Counted from the stretch's first letter, positions 39,636 to 52,684 are shown. The stretch: 64,000 nt of DNA from Anthoceros angustus (GCA_010909165.1 MU008184.1:558001-622000); one strand, 5' to 3'. Numbers and translations: made by a program. The notes: a model not told the origin generated them from the letters alone.

Positions 39636-42232
39636 GGCAGCACCCTTCTGCCTTCATCTCCTGGTTTTGGCAGCTGCATCAACGTCCTCCATCTCCACTT
39701 CGGGGCCGGTCACCACCCTCTCCTTCTTCGCTATCTTTCCTCTAGGCTTCGAGACAGCATCTTCATCATCAGATTCCCGTGCAGGCTTACCTTCAACAAG
39801 GTCTCCTTAGGGCTAGTGACACACTCCACTTTCCGGAGACGGGCCAAATATGTTATCAAAATTTGCACTTAAGAAAACTCGAAACGTTGATTTTGAGGGT
39901 TTGTGGGAAACGCGCTAAAAATACCATGCACAAGACACCCAAACCCATTCCACTTCATCAAAACTTGAAATTTATTGGCAATATTTCCACACCTCGATGT
40001 CTCATGGTTAAACAAAAGAGGCATTCGGGAGAAAAGTAGAGATCCTTATAAATTTATGGCGTGCGAGACTAGAACATTTATTTAGGCTTTATTTCAATCG
40101 TCACTTTTGGGATACATTACGACCAAAGCTACCTTTACAACCGGCATATGGAAAAGTGTAGACCGTCATGTTACACAATTGGATGTAATGCATCACTAGC
40201 GGGCTCACTGTTTGTGGGCCTTAGGGTTATTCATGTAAAATACATGGAATAATATTATTCAAATATACATCCCCAAGGTACAAAGTATATCTGATGAATA
40301 CATTTCGCTAATAAAGTATTGGAAAACCGATATGGTGTAGTTCATATAACCGCCTCTAGTCCATGCCATGTGACATTGGCGTTGGCTCATAGCCACCGGC
40401 TGTCCGTGACGGACAAAACATTCCGAATCGGCATTCCCCAAACTCAAACCCCGTTTCCGCTTCACACTTGGCGGCACCATGGCTTGCACATCGACGCTAA
40501 AACTTGACATACACAAAATCATGTGATTGCGTCCCCAACTCGACCCGTGAAGCCACGAGAAAGCTACGCATCCAACCCCTCTCCCTCCCTTTCCCTTCCC
40601 CTCCCGCCCGCTTCTAGTCTAGATCGCTTGCAAAAAAACCTAGGTAACCCACTTCACGCTCCTATCTCCATAGTGCTCCTCCGGTTTGCCAAGGGTGTCC
40701 CCATCACTGTCTACGCCACAATGAACAGCCCGTTAGTGCATGCGACAACCATGCTCAACTCTCAAGCGAAAAGGTAGAGGTAAGTGCTTACCCGCCTCCT
40801 CCTTCACTTCCACCGGCTCCCGCTCCCGGCGACAGGCCTCCTCTGCAGAACCTTCATTCGTAAGTGTTGCATGGACTCACGGCATGCAAGGTCACGGAAG
40901 CTCTAAACAATTCTTTGGGACCGGACAGTCCTCGTGCTCTTCCTTCACCCTCCTTCCTCTGACTGTCTGGAGTTGCTGCACCCTTTGTTTCGCCTCCAGG
41001 AACCCCTCCTTTGCTATCCTATAGTCCTCTTCCAGCCCCCTTGGCTTTTCCTACCTCTGCCTGCAGCATCTGGAAAATCTACGATGCTACTGCCACCCTC
41101 TGCATGGAAGGAGATGGCCACAGCCATACCGTCTTTCCCTGCCCACGCCTGCACAGCTGGAGACCCAAATGGCCTCCACACAAGTCCTGGATGGGCAACT
41201 TCCATCCTTCTCCGCCTCGGCCGCTTTGCCTCCACATCCTCCCTTGTGATACGAGGTGGTGACTCGTAGCCACCTCTGCGAGTCCTCATCCGGAAGGGCT
41301 GCAAGCAAGGTTAGTTCAAGGAAGGTTGGATGGATGGGACGTAAGGAGGAGGGGCGACATCAAAGGCAAAACCCGGACAACCGAGGTCGGAAGGAGGTGG
41401 AGGAGCATGGCGTGAGGACGGCTCTCGCCGAGGAGGGATGAGCGCGTGCACAAACCACAAAGGAGGTGGAAGACAACCTCTGTGGCGGTGGAAGCAGTGG
41501 AGGAAGACGCTGCTTTTGAGCCCGTCTTGGTACTCACCGTTTCACGGTGTGCGTCCGTCTCAACTGCCACCGAGATCGGACCCCGTCCTGCTTCCACCCC
41601 ATAGTCATTAGGCGGTCCCAACTAGAACCGAAAAAACATTGGCGCACTTGCTGCGGCATACATACCTTGCCACGGACATCCTGGTGTGACCATCCTCCGG
41701 GAACACTTCACACCGCAAGGTCGAACATAGATGACGCATGATCACCATTGAAACCTCGCGACTGCTACTCTCAATCGGACAAAACCACCGTAACATTGTT
41801 AGAAAATTAGAGCACCATTCATTGCTGGTTTCGACATAGTCGCCGCTTACATGCTCGGACATTATCACACCGTCAACTTCCTACAACAGAGATGATGCCG
41901 ATGGCAAGTCGTTAAACCTTTCCACGAAAAGACGAAAACAATCCATCGCATTCAAGCCCGAGGGGACATAACATTCTGGTACAAGGCGGAAAGTTGACAA
42001 TATTAGGTTGCCTCGTCGGCTCCTCTCCAGTCCGACCATCCACCGGTCCACCACCACGTCGTGGACTCATCCGTTGATTCCACATTGTCGAGGTCTTCCG
42101 AGTCAATCATGTCTTGGGCATGACATTCGTGTCACCGGCGGAAGTCTCGCCGGTTCATCACCGGCTCGACGCAACTCAAAGACTTTGGTCTTTATCGCCT
42201 TCATTGTCGCCCTCGCAACGCCTTGTTCCTTG
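39636..42232. other. No recognisable gene; probably decayed repeats
   Basis: AT-rich from 39.8 to 40.5 kb, then GC-rich with many short overlapping open frames on both strands, none with a domain I recognise. From about 41.6 kb the minus strand has the same indel-scarred texture as the DUF7869 element that follows, and may be its far 3' end. Confidence 0.35.
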
Positions 42233-44096
42233 TCACAAATCATAGGCCAGCACATTTGTCTCGGAAGTTGAGGCTTTGCAAATGCTTCTCCCGACGCCTC
42301 GCCTCCATTCTTTGATCGCCGCATTTTTTCCCTCGACCGTGGGCGCTTCCGTATCACAAACTCCTCCATGTACCTTCCTCGAATGCATCATTGTTCTCTC
42401 CGCCACCAATGAACTATCATGAAAGGGACCCCGATCATGGTCCACCTCCACCACTTTTGCGAGCCGTAATGGTCTCGCCCTGGATCATCCCGGCTTGGAC
42501 AGCAACCATCATTCCCTCCTCAATCTCCTTCACACAACCTCGACCGAGCCTCGCCTTGCCCTCCCTCCGCACTGATGTGCCCTGTACACCTCCACCATGT
42601 CCAAAAATCCGTCGGCCATTGCAGGATCAACCAAAGTTGAGTCCGGAGGGTCTGGTGTGGTACCTCGCTTTTCTTCATCGCGAGTGTACCAAGACCATTC
42701 ATCTCCAACGGAATGGAATGCCACCGCTAGTCTCTCGGCTATTGCTACTGCTCATCCCGAACGTATCCCACCATGATAGTTGCTCCACATTCATATGTCG
42801 CTGGTGCGTTCTAGGCCCGCTTTTACTTCATGGACTCCGCCACTACACTACCACTACGCCATCGCTTGAGACTATCGTCATTGACACGGACATCGGGGCA
42901 TCCTTCCGCTTTGCATGTCCCTTTCCTTTACCTTGGGCATGTGATGGGACCAACGGCAACAATGGAGCGCCACAATCACCCGTGGTGGCACCTGAACGTA
43001 ATAGCGCACACCACCCTCCGGTGACCGTGATCGAACTTGAAAACTCCTTGCATCTTAGCACGATCCGTCCTCTCCGATAGCGCTTCTCCTTGTTATTTTG
43101 AACCGGTGTTGAAAATCGTGATTATGCAAGTCATACGTTGCGACGATCCCCTTCGGCCATAGATAGGTCTTGAAGTCCGCACCTCCTTCAAGATGTGAAT
43201 CATGGTGATGGGGTGTACGCCCGCTCCAAAGAACCCTATCATTTCGGCAATGTGAAAGCATCCTTCAACCCTAGCACAACCGAGAACCTCGAAAACATTT
43301 GGTCAATCGATCGTGGGTATGGCCAACAAGAAGAAACCCCACCTTGATTTTTGAAGATACCTTTCGCCACAAGCATGGATGATATGCCAATACCTCGATT
43401 CTTGTTTTGAGCAGTGTTGTCCATCCGCAAGTATAGAATAGGGGAGCGGCCCTCCGGTATTGATAACATGTGAATCACGGCCAGCTTCGGATCATTTCTC
43501 ACATTCGAAACTCAAATACACTGTGCGCACCAAGTAGTTGAACACCAGACACCTAGAACGTGAAGCCCGACAAGGGCTCCGGAATCAACCGTCTTTGGCA
43601 ATCTGAATGGGGCAACTCGCTTTTTTGGTCCATACCATCTATGGCAATACCAATGAACTTAGCCGCCCAAGCACTTGTGCGGTGCCGCGCCATTTTCGCG
43701 CTCCTTCGTTGTTGTTCTCTGGAGTCGGCTCCACATTCTTGTCTGCACACGCAACAATAAGGCGTCGACAATGTGCACACGGTTTGTTTCAAGCCCGCCT
43801 TCATTCGCAAGAAAAGGGTATGAGGCCATGGGTTGCGCCAAAGTTCGGCGGACATCCGGTGACCGCTGGAATAAGGACCGCCATCTCACCTTGTACGTGG
43901 TCCGACCGCCTTTTATTTTCCTCTTTAGGTCATCGCATCTGACAGATCGAAAACCGTTGCAGTGGTATTTTAATGACCGGAAATACTTCATCCAAAGCTT
44001 GCAAAAGTAGTCAGAATAAACGTGGGAGCACATCGACCGTTTCGCTGCTGGCATACTCAATGAAGATCTCCTCTTTGTATGAAGTCGGCACCTCCT
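42233..44096 (-). mobile_element. DUF7869-type element, copy B (second tandem unit)
   Basis: Continues copy A on the minus strand. The unit repeats the core (FRSVRCDDLKRKIKGGRTT, WRNPWPHTLFLRMKAGL, then near 43400 LYLRMDNTAQNKN and IDQMFSRFSVVLGLKDAF) and goes on to a C-terminal part with FQHRFKITRR (about 43110) and LAKVVEVDHD (about 42450), features shared with copy C. Frames change many times. DUF7869 proteins are widespread in bryophytes, algae and animals; their conserved Asp/Asn and HTH residues suggest an RNase-H-like integrase fold, but no activity is established. Confidence 0.6.
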
Positions 44097-45610
44097 TGAT
44101 GTGAATCTGCGGTGATGGGGTGTCGCCCGCTCCAGCAACCCTATCATTTCGGGCAATGTGAAAGCATCCTTCAACCCTAGCACAACCGAGAACCTCGAAA
44201 ACATTTGGTCAATCTGATCGTGGGTATGGCCAACAAGAAGAAACCCCACCTTGATTTTTTTGAAGATACCTTTCGCCACAAGCATGGACAGATATGCCAG
44301 TACCTCCTGATTCTTGTTTTGAGCAGCTGTGTTGTCCATCTGCAAGTATAGAATAGGGGGGAGCGGCCCCTCCCAGGTATTGATAACATGCTGAATCACG
44401 GCTACAGTTCCATTCGGATCATTTCTCACATTCGGGAAACTCAAATACACTCTGGTGCGCACCAAGTAGTTGAACACCAGCACACCTAGAACGTGAAGCC
44501 CGACAAGGGCTCCGGAATCAACCGTCTTTGGCAATCTGCGGTAATGGGGCAACTCTGTTTTTTTTTGGTCCATACCATCTATGGCAATACCAATGAACTT
44601 AGCCGCCCAAGCACTTGTGCGGCGCGCCATTTTCGCGCTCATACATTGTTGTTCTCTGGAGTCGGCTCCACATTCTTGTCTGCACACGCAACAATAAGGC
44701 GTCGACAATGTGCACATGGTTTGTTTCAAGCCCGCCTTCATTCGCAAGAAAAGGGTATGAGGCCATGGGTTGCGCCAAAGTTCGGACATCCGGTGACCGC
44801 TGGAATAAGGACCGCCATCTCACCTTGTCGTGGTCCGACCGCCTTTTATTTTCCTCTTTAGGTCATCGCATCGCACAGATCGAAAACCGTGGTATTTTAA
44901 TGTGAAATACTTCATCCAAAGCTTGCAAAAGTAGTCAGAATAAACGTGGGAGCACATCGATCCGCTCGCATACTCAATGAAGATCTCCTCTTTCGTATGA
45001 GTCGGCAAGTTGAAGACTTCCCGATTCGGCGATCTTTCCCGACCTTTGAAGAAAACGCCCATCCACATGATGTAATCCATATGGCGTTGGCTGCTTTGCG
45101 AGACCGTAGCCTACGGTCCATCTAACATTTTTCACTACCCTGGTTTGCATTCTTGTATCTTAGTGACCCAATGCGTAAAACCCGATGTAAAGCCCTCACA
45201 CACACTGCTTTCTTCCCATGTGGAATCCGGTTTATCCATACTATGGGCAACAACTCCTCTTCGCCTTCGATCGATCCAGATGGTCTTGCAAATGCGCCCT
45301 GCTCTCCTTTTGTCATGCGGAAGAATGCTACGAATCACCTTCAATTTGAATGGCCAACACGCCTAAACATTTTTGTCACAACAATGCCGCTTTAAATCGG
45401 CGCACAACTTGGCCCTGGAACAATGCTTCTCTAAGACCAAATCCATTCTAGCTCTGGCCGGAGGTACTTTACGCTTGGCAACGTCAGTGCAGTTCGTTGC
45501 ACGCAAATCCTCACCTTTTGGCTTCGGATGTGCGCGAGGCATCATCTCAGGCAACTCCAACTGGATGGCATCACAATCACCAAACAAAGATCCGGGACCA
45601 CGGACCACAT
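44097..45610 (-). mobile_element. DUF7869-type element, copy A
   Basis: Best preserved copy. On the minus strand: a Cys-containing N-terminal part (45.6-45.1 kb), FCKLWMKYF and FRSVRCDDLK (about 44.9 kb), then an open core from 44789 on, with FIGIAIDGMDQKKTELPHY, LYLQMDNTAAQNKN, LSMLVAKGIFKKIKVGFLL and VGHTHDQIDQMFSRFS. These are the diagnostic stretches of the DUF7869 family. The same frame runs on into copy B, which begins again with the FCKLW part, so the element is partly duplicated in tandem with a unit of about 0.93 kb. I found no terminal inverted repeats. Confidence 0.65.
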
Positions 45611-46080
45611 TAGCTCTTGGACGACTCCCACTGCAACTCCGCCATCACCCGCGTGCGATATTGTTTCCAAGCCAAGCCCAAAATCAACAATGTGGATCTT
45701 CTCACCAAAGTCCGAGACTCGCAACACTCTCCACATCGTAGTCTTGCCCGGTGTTCTGCACGGTGTAGCACATTCTCGATAGTATTCTGGACCCGCCCAC
45801 AAAGATCCGCCGGAGGGCCGACCTTGTCGCCGGCGGGCGTCCGGTGTTATCCGCGGCCGCCCAATGCGCCGAGGTACATCTTCGCGATGCGCCGCCATCG
45901 TGATCCAAGAAGTCCGGATGGATAGTTCAGTGCCGCCTCGTGGTGGCACACGGCCGGCCGGCCCCGCGCTCGAGCACCGGACATCCGGTTAAGCGTCGCG
46001 AGTTCTTCTTGTGCGATCCTCTCCGCCCGTGATCGCAGATCAGAAAAAGGTCGCCATCACCGCAACCATATCCTCCGTTC

Positions 46081-46329
46081 TGTTAAAGGATAGTGTTGAG
46101 CATATCCGTGAATTAGGTCAGCATTAATTATATATGCTATTATAAGGGTAGCTGAAATAAATATATTAGAAGTACCCGTTCAATAGGGTTACGACCCTTA
46201 CCAACAGTTATGTCTTTTAAGTTTTAGATAGTGGCTTTTCAGCATAAGCACTTAAGTCTTTTTCTTGATACTCAATGAAATATGTAATTACTAAATGGTA
46301 ATTGATCTACATCAACCTTACATTTGTTA
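46081..46329 (+). repeat. 5' LTR of the Copia element
   Basis: Starts TGTTAAAGGATAG and ends ACATTTGTTA directly before the primer-binding site. It differs from the 3' LTR at only about seven positions, several of them at CAG trinucleotides or homopolymers. A TATA-like ATTATATATGC lies near 46127. Confidence 0.9.
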
Positions 46330-46341
46330 TGGTATCAGAGC
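46330..46341 (+). promoter_or_regulatory. Primer-binding site (initiator tRNA-Met)
   Basis: TGGTATCAGAGC, the standard plant Copia primer-binding site complementary to the 3' end of initiator methionine tRNA, immediately after the 5' LTR. Confidence 0.92.
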
Positions 46342-46655
46342 ATTTCTGATGTAGGTTGCATCCTAGGGATGCACATAAAATTGCGCATCTGAAAATGTGC
46401 ATTTTGTATATGTTTTGTTGTTTCTTGATTAGAAATACTAATTAAATCAAGAACACAATATATACATCAAGAAAATGTTTTGTATTTTTTTTCCTGCTGT
46501 TTCTTTCTATAGAAATTAGCAGATCGAGGTAGTAGTTCTAGCGTACTTCTGTCAGATCTTTTCCAGAAAGATTCTGATGGAAATACCCTAGGACAACTGC
46601 CTGATCTGCAGGCAGTTTATAGAAAATTTACTACAAAAATCTAGAATGCATACAA

Positions 46656-49600
46656 ATGCACTCTAACAATACAGAACAAGGCCAAATGAATGGCCAACAA
46701 CTTGGAGGCTCCCAATCGGGGAATTGCGCAGACATCGATGTCCCTAGATGGGTAGCCGAGGAGAACAAATCTACCGCTAATCAGGTGCGTACTAGGGCTT
46801 CAATTGCCGAGCGACTCCATCATGCAACTTGTCAATGGATAGCTCGCAATCAAGATGACCACATGCAATCCATTGAACTAAGGGAATCCTTCAACACAAT
46901 AATAGAGACTCTCTACCGCAACGAGAGGAATCTTCTACTGACTCCGCCTCCCAGGAATCCCAACAATCTTCCCAAAATCCGTGTTCGACGTGCCTTCGAC
47001 GGTAACGGCAACCCCAGAGGTTTTATTACTACACATACAACTCCACACAATGTTGTTAGTGATCTAACTGAGAGGATCGAAGCACACCAAAGGAGCGTGG
47101 ATAGAAGATATAGTAATACTAACCAGAATTTCTTCCGTGGTGTTGACGCCCCGGATTTGAAAGAGCATTTTGCACATTGATTTTAAGTCGCTAACATTGC
47201 TAAAGCCTAAACCATCGACGATCCAGCCCAGAGTAATCGCATGCGCGTAGCAAAACTAGCAAAGGTCTTAAATTGATTGTCCAAACTCATGCCCTTCGTG
47301 TTCTACCTATGCTTACAATAGGTGGGAGAGCGAACAATAGAATCACTGAATCGTGCATGCATGCAATGCTTCATAATGATGCACTGCTAACCCTACTAAT
47401 CCTCTCAGAGGATTCACCGCATGGCGCCTCACCTTTGATGTAACATTAGCATTTTAGGTGTTCCTTTGCAAAGCCTCGCTCGACCGCATGATAGGTCAAA
47501 CAGCATTTTAGCATTAGCTAATGGTCATAATTCCTAACGATTAGGAGGGACTAACGCATCCTAGAAACATACGATCCCACCTCTAACCTCGGTGGAGATG
47601 GTTTCAAAGAAAAGGACAGTTTGGAGGAATGATTATGACATCCGGTCATGCGGATGCGTGAGCACGCAAAATAAAAAGCTATGGAAATTTGCCAGGGGAG
47701 GACAAGTTCACGACACTACCTCGACTCTACACCTTGACTATTGAGAAGAAGAGTCGAAGCGTGGACTACTAAGGCGCAATGTATCCGATCCGAGTGGGCT
47801 TACCTCGACATGATGAGACAGACCTCCGGATGCAAAACATCGCATATATGGACCAAAGCCAGGACTTGTACCGGCACCAATACCACTAGCCAAATGATGC
47901 CTCGCAATGTTCGAATCGCAGAATGAGAGATGGGGATACAATTGAGAAACACATCGGATTCTTTAGAACACTGGTTTCTAAACTTGAAAGTGCTTCATAG
48001 GAAAGTCTTAAGGATGATTTGCTCACAATGTACCTCATGATGTCGCTCCCAGACTCTTGGTCACAATTTGTGACGTCTTACAACGCTTCGCATCACCAAG
48101 GCCAGAAAATTGCTAAGGCTGCAGGTGTTATTCTTCCTCAAACAACTTTTTCAGAACTAGTGGGAGCTCTCCTCCAGGAGGAAGCTACAAGGGGAACAAA
48201 TAAGCGTGCTGGCAAGCAGCATGCACTGTACACTACAAACAGAAACAAAGGGGGAAAGCCCAACTTCAGAGGTAAATAGAATACCTCAAATGCAAGTAGC
48301 TCACAGCGAGCATCTTCACAGAAGAAACCCAAGAAGACTGGAAAATGCCACTGGTGCCAAGTTCCAGGTCATTGGGAAAACGAGTGTCGAAAGAAGCAGG
48401 CCGGAATACCTCGCAAGGAGGGCAATTCCACTTCTGAGACACACGTTGTTGTGAAGAAACAAGCTTCTCCTGCTGCCCTGACTGTCAGGGACCAGGGATT
48501 TTGTACATCCCCTTGCTAACCCCACCTGTTTGTCAACAAACATCCATGGTAAGCCATTTCATGAATGGTACCTAGATACTGGTGCAACAGCGCACATCTG
48601 CTTCGATAGAAATGCCTTCGTCACATACAAACCAGTTAAAGGACAGTTCGTTTACCTGGGTGATGACAGGTCACTTGTGTCTCCCGGAATAGGCACAGTG
48701 AAGATTCCAGTCCCTTCAGGTGTCATACTATCTCTTATAGAAGTATATTACGTCCCTGAAATGACTAGAAATCTTATCTCTGTTAGGAAGCTAAACATGG
48801 ATAACAATAGCCATATCCTCTTTACCCCTACAAAGTGTCGGATTATCGATGCATATGATCATCGAAAAATCCTAGCTACGGATCATCGACCAAGATCTGC
48901 TTGCACACAAATCTTGGTGTAGCCCAAACCCATCTAGCTTCTCACTTGACGCTCGCAAAACAAGTTGAGAAGGCTAAATTATGGCATTCACGCCTAGGTC
49001 ACCCCCATGCTGCCAAGCTACGGCTAGCCACTAGTGACCTTTACTATGATGGAAAAATTGGGCCATTATCACCATTACCTTTGTGTGAGGCCTGTGTGCT
49101 TTCTAAGCGTCACCAGGCAGCCTTCAAGAACAGAACTCCACATCGAGCTTCAGAGATTCTTGAAATGGTACACACTGACATATGTGGGCCTCTCTCACAG
49201 CCCTCACTTGGAGGTGGTCGTTATTTCACATTCTGCATTTACAAAACCAGATTTGTCATTGCTTACATCCTCAAAGCTAAAAGTGAATGCTTCTCTTATT
49301 TCAAAGACTACTTGAGGTATGCAGAGAGATGGACAGGAAAACAGCTTAAGATACTCCGATCGGACAATGGCGGTGAATACACATCACATGAGTTTCAAGC
49401 CTATTGTACAGCAGAGGGAATTGGCAGGCAACTTACAGTGGTTTACACGCCGCAGCAAAACGGTGTAGCAGAACGTTTGAACCTAACTCTGCAGGAGATG
49501 GCTTCCTCCCTGCTACATGCCAAATCGCTTTTCCCACGGGTCAAGCCCTTATGACATCTCTGCCTACCATCGAATAAAGCGCAACCATCACTGCTGAGGG

Positions 49601-51366
49601 AAGACTCAGTCCAAGGCATATAAACTGTATGATGTTTCTCGTGCTCAAGTCATCTATTCACGCAGTGTTACCTTCGATGAAGGACGGTTCTGGCAACCAG
49701 TGGGAGTTACTCCCGCAAATGAGGAGGATCTGCCTGATGATCTTACACTTCCTGATGTCACAGTTTTTGAAGACTTCACTCTTGAGGAGGTTCCTCCTCA
49801 GGGGGGACGAACCGCAACATGATGTAGGATAGAACCGCAAACGCCGACATTGTTGTTTTCGAGCAGCAACCTCCTCAACCTAATCACCGATCCATGATTA
49901 AGACTCACCGATGATGAAAACAATGACTGATGATTCCTTATAGAAAACGGCACATGGGAATTAGCTAAACTCCCACCAGGCAGAAAAATGGTGTCTTGTA
50001 AATGGGTATTTAAGCTAAAGGTTATACTGGTACCTTTGATGTACAAGGCCCGACTTGTTGCAAGAGGATTCTCCCAAGTTCCAGGACTTGATTACTCGAG
50101 ACCTTTGCTCCAGCTTGTCAAGCTTGCAACCCTTCGCACCATTTGTGCCCTCACAAGATACAAGGATTACGATGCAGATGTTCGATGTAAAGACGCTCGA
50201 ATGGGAAATCGGACACCGAAATTTATATGCAAAGAACCTCCTCACGAGGTTAAGGGCAAAGAAGACTATGCCTGTAAGCTAATAAAATGTCTGTATGGAC
50301 TTAAGCAATCAGCATTGAAGTGGAATGTTGAGCTGGATACTGAACTGCTAGCTCTTGGATTCACCAAAAGCAAAGCTGATGGCAGTCTATATATATATAT
50401 AAGTGGAGATGTCACATGTTACTTAGCTGTATACGTGGACGACTTGATACTCTCCAGCAACAGCCAGCCCTATATTGACAAGATAACGGATCTTTTGGCT
50501 ACAAAATTTAAGATGTCAAATTTAGGCCCGCTTCAGAGTTGCCTCGAATCCACATTCAAAGAAACAGGCTTTCTAAGGTTATCACTCTAACACCTAGATA
50601 CTTACTTGACAAAGGCCGAGCGCTTAAAGGATGTTAAGGTAGCCCACCTCTTCCCATCGGATCAAGCTCGAAGAGCATGTCACCTACCATACAAAGTGAG
50701 AAGGATCGATGGCTAACGACTACAAGCGTTGGAAAGCTCATATGCCGCAAACACTACAAGGCCGAAGTAGCTTATGCAACAAGCGTTGTCACAATATCTT
50801 GAAAATCTCGACAGAACATTGGAGTTGTGTTGCGAGTCTTTAGGTATCTTAAGGGAACCGCCAATGAGGTATCAGTACTCACATGAGATGGGAACCCCTT
50901 AGACCTAGAAGTTTATGACTCGGACTCCGGTGATGTAGACACGTAAAACCGCCAGGATACGTGGTGTGTAGTGGTGGTCCTATCTGTTGGTCCAGAAAAG
51001 CACCAACGTTGCTCTATCCAAAGACAGAGGCGTAATATCGGTGCCATCGCAGCAAAAGAGGTTGTATGGTGCAAGCTCTTGCTCGAGCTAGGATCGAACT
51101 CCCTACCGCATCATCCACACCGACAACCAAGGCTCAATAGCACTGCTAAGAATCCGTGTTCCACTCTAGGACAAAACACGCTAGTTGAGTACCACTATAT
51201 TCGAGAGCTTGTTGCGAGAACAATCGGATTGCAATACATACCAACACAAGACAATCCGGCAGATGTTCTTACCAAGGCACTGGGACGTGAGCTACACGAG
51301 AAGCACGTTAAGGGTCTTGGGCTAGGAGAGTCATCAGCTTTCCTAGCTGCGAATTCAATCACTTAA
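46656..51366 (+). pseudogene. Copia gag-pol polyprotein, many frame breaks
   Basis: Order along the plus strand: an open frame at 46656-47180 of unknown nature; gag (about 47900-48280, MYLMMSLPDSWSQFVTSYN); a CCHC zinc knuckle at about 48337 (CHWCQVPGHWENEC); protease with WYLDTGATAH (about 48570); integrase with the HHCC finger (WHSRLGHPH, CEACVLSKRH) and catalytic Asp, Asp, Glu in VHTDICGP, RSDNGGEY and QNGVAERLN (48.9-49.5 kb); reverse transcriptase with KWVFKLK, LVARGFSQ and YVDDLILSSN (50.0-50.6 kb); RNase H with HYIRELVA and NPADVLTKAL (51.2-51.3 kb). At least seven frame changes interrupt it, although the LTRs are nearly identical. Not active as read. Confidence 0.88.
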
Positions 51367-51400
51367 GCTGCAAAAATGAAAACTGCCCACCCACTACAAC

Positions 51401-51987
51401 CTAATAGCTGTAGTCCACACTATCTTCAGAAGTTTCTGACACCTCCTTAGGGTTGTCAGAGTCATAGTCTGTGCTGCTCGAGGAAATCGGACCAACACTG
51501 TGCCCGGATGAAGAAGGAGATGACATGTAGTCTTCAAAAGGAACATCGTCCTCCTCAAGCTTGTACACAGAACCTGCACAAGGAAACAAGCTGAATTAGG
51601 AAGGCAGTGGGAGCAAGCAAATCAAAAGGACAGTTACCAAAATGAAGAGCACTCACGGTAAATGCTAACAACATGTCCCGGAAACTCGCTCTCACGCACT
51701 TTGATGCGTTTCATCACCACACAAGACGTGGTGCACTTGTACCACAGCGGCGAATTAGGTTTCAACAGTGTGCCAAGGCCAATTATTTTGGTATCCTTCC
51801 GAATGCTCCCCTTAGGGAACCGAGGAAGAAGATCAGGCATCACAGCACCACTGTCCCACATAGCAACAGGTCCAAGACTGGTGAAAGCTAGAAGTCCGTC
51901 GTTGAGCTGCCTCTCCTTTGGTTTTCTGCTAACTTGAACAGGCTGAGGACGCGGCGCAGCAGGCCTAGGGTGTTGAGGGGCTCCCAT
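51401..51987 (-). CDS. Antisense spliced ORF between pol and 3' LTR of the Copia element
   Basis: Two exons on the minus strand, 51987-51657 and 51573-51401, separated by an 83-bp intron with a consensus donor GTGAGT and acceptor TTGTGCAG; the phases match (C|GT, Arg). The ATG at 51987 has a good context (GCTATGGGA). The protein is 167 aa: a Pro/Arg-rich start (GAPQHPRPAAPRPQP), a middle part (LLAFTSLGPVAMWDSGAV, LPRFPKGSIRKD) and an acidic Ser/Asp-rich tail ending DSVDYSY. I do not recognise it. Antisense ORFs downstream of pol are known in some plant LTR elements; a captured host gene fragment is the other possibility. More exons may exist upstream (52.0-52.43 kb), where open stretches continue. 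Confidence 0.5.
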
Positions 51988-52428
51988 AGCCCTCACGCTC
52001 GCTTGCCGCAAGGGCGGCTCTTGTCCTCCGCGAGTCTCCTCCGTGGTTGAGCTGCCTCGGCACCGACAACTCCCACCTCTTCTAGTTGAGCACGAGGCGC
52101 TTGTCCTAGGGGCTGCTCCCTAGTTCGCCTTACTGCTCTCACATGGCGCCGGCCATCTTCTCCTCAGGAAGACGACATCTTTCTCAGCTTACTCTCCAGG
52201 CACTCTGTGGCTAGCATGCACAGTGTAAACAAGGCGAGGAGAGAGATAGCGCACCTGGTCGCAACTGGCTTTTCAAGAGCACGCCCCATTAAGTACCGAA
52301 TGAGGGACGCTTGGGGCGTAGAGCAGCTGGATGCAAGGCAATCATAGTCCATAGCTGGAGTTGCAAGGTTCACAGTGGAGGACTGAAGGCGCAAGCAATA
52401 CCGGAATTCACTTTCTGATATGATCACC

Positions 52429-52437
52429 AAGTGGGAG
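52429..52437 (+). promoter_or_regulatory. Polypurine tract of the Copia element
   Basis: AAGTGGGAG directly before the TGTTAAAGG start of the 3' LTR, the usual form of the second-strand primer in plant Copia elements. Confidence 0.8.
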
Positions 52438-52684
52438 TGTTAAAGGATAGTGTTGAGCATATCCGTGAATTAGGTCATCATTAATTATATATGCTATTAT
52501 AAGGGTAGCTGAAATAAATATATTAGAAGTACCCGTTCAATAGGGTTACGACCCTTACCAACAGTTATGTCTTTTAAGTTTTAGATAGTGTCTTTTCGAT
52601 AAGCACTTAAGTTCTTTCTTGATACTCAATGAAATATGTAATTACTAAATGGTAATTGATCTACATCAACCTTTACATTTGTTA
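52438..52684 (+). repeat. 3' LTR of the Copia element
   Basis: TGTTAAAGGATAG to ACATTTGTTA, about 97% like the 5' LTR. The low divergence indicates a recent insertion. Confidence 0.9.

Larger units (their letters stand above)
46081..52684 (+). mobile_element. Ty1/Copia LTR retrotransposon, 6.6 kb
   Basis: Two LTRs of about 248 bp in direct orientation, a primer-binding site for initiator tRNA-Met right after the 5' LTR, a purine-rich stretch right before the 3' LTR, and between them gag, protease, integrase, reverse transcriptase and RNase H in Copia order. It lies within DUF7869-like sequence: the N-terminal part of copy A extends up to about 45.95 kb. No clean 5-bp target duplication can be seen at the ends. 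Confidence 0.9.

Noticed and set aside
43659-44789. A single intact 376-aa DUF7869 protein
   Set aside because: The frame runs through one core and then into the start of the second tandem unit, so its C-terminal part is a fusion across the duplication, not a natural protein end.
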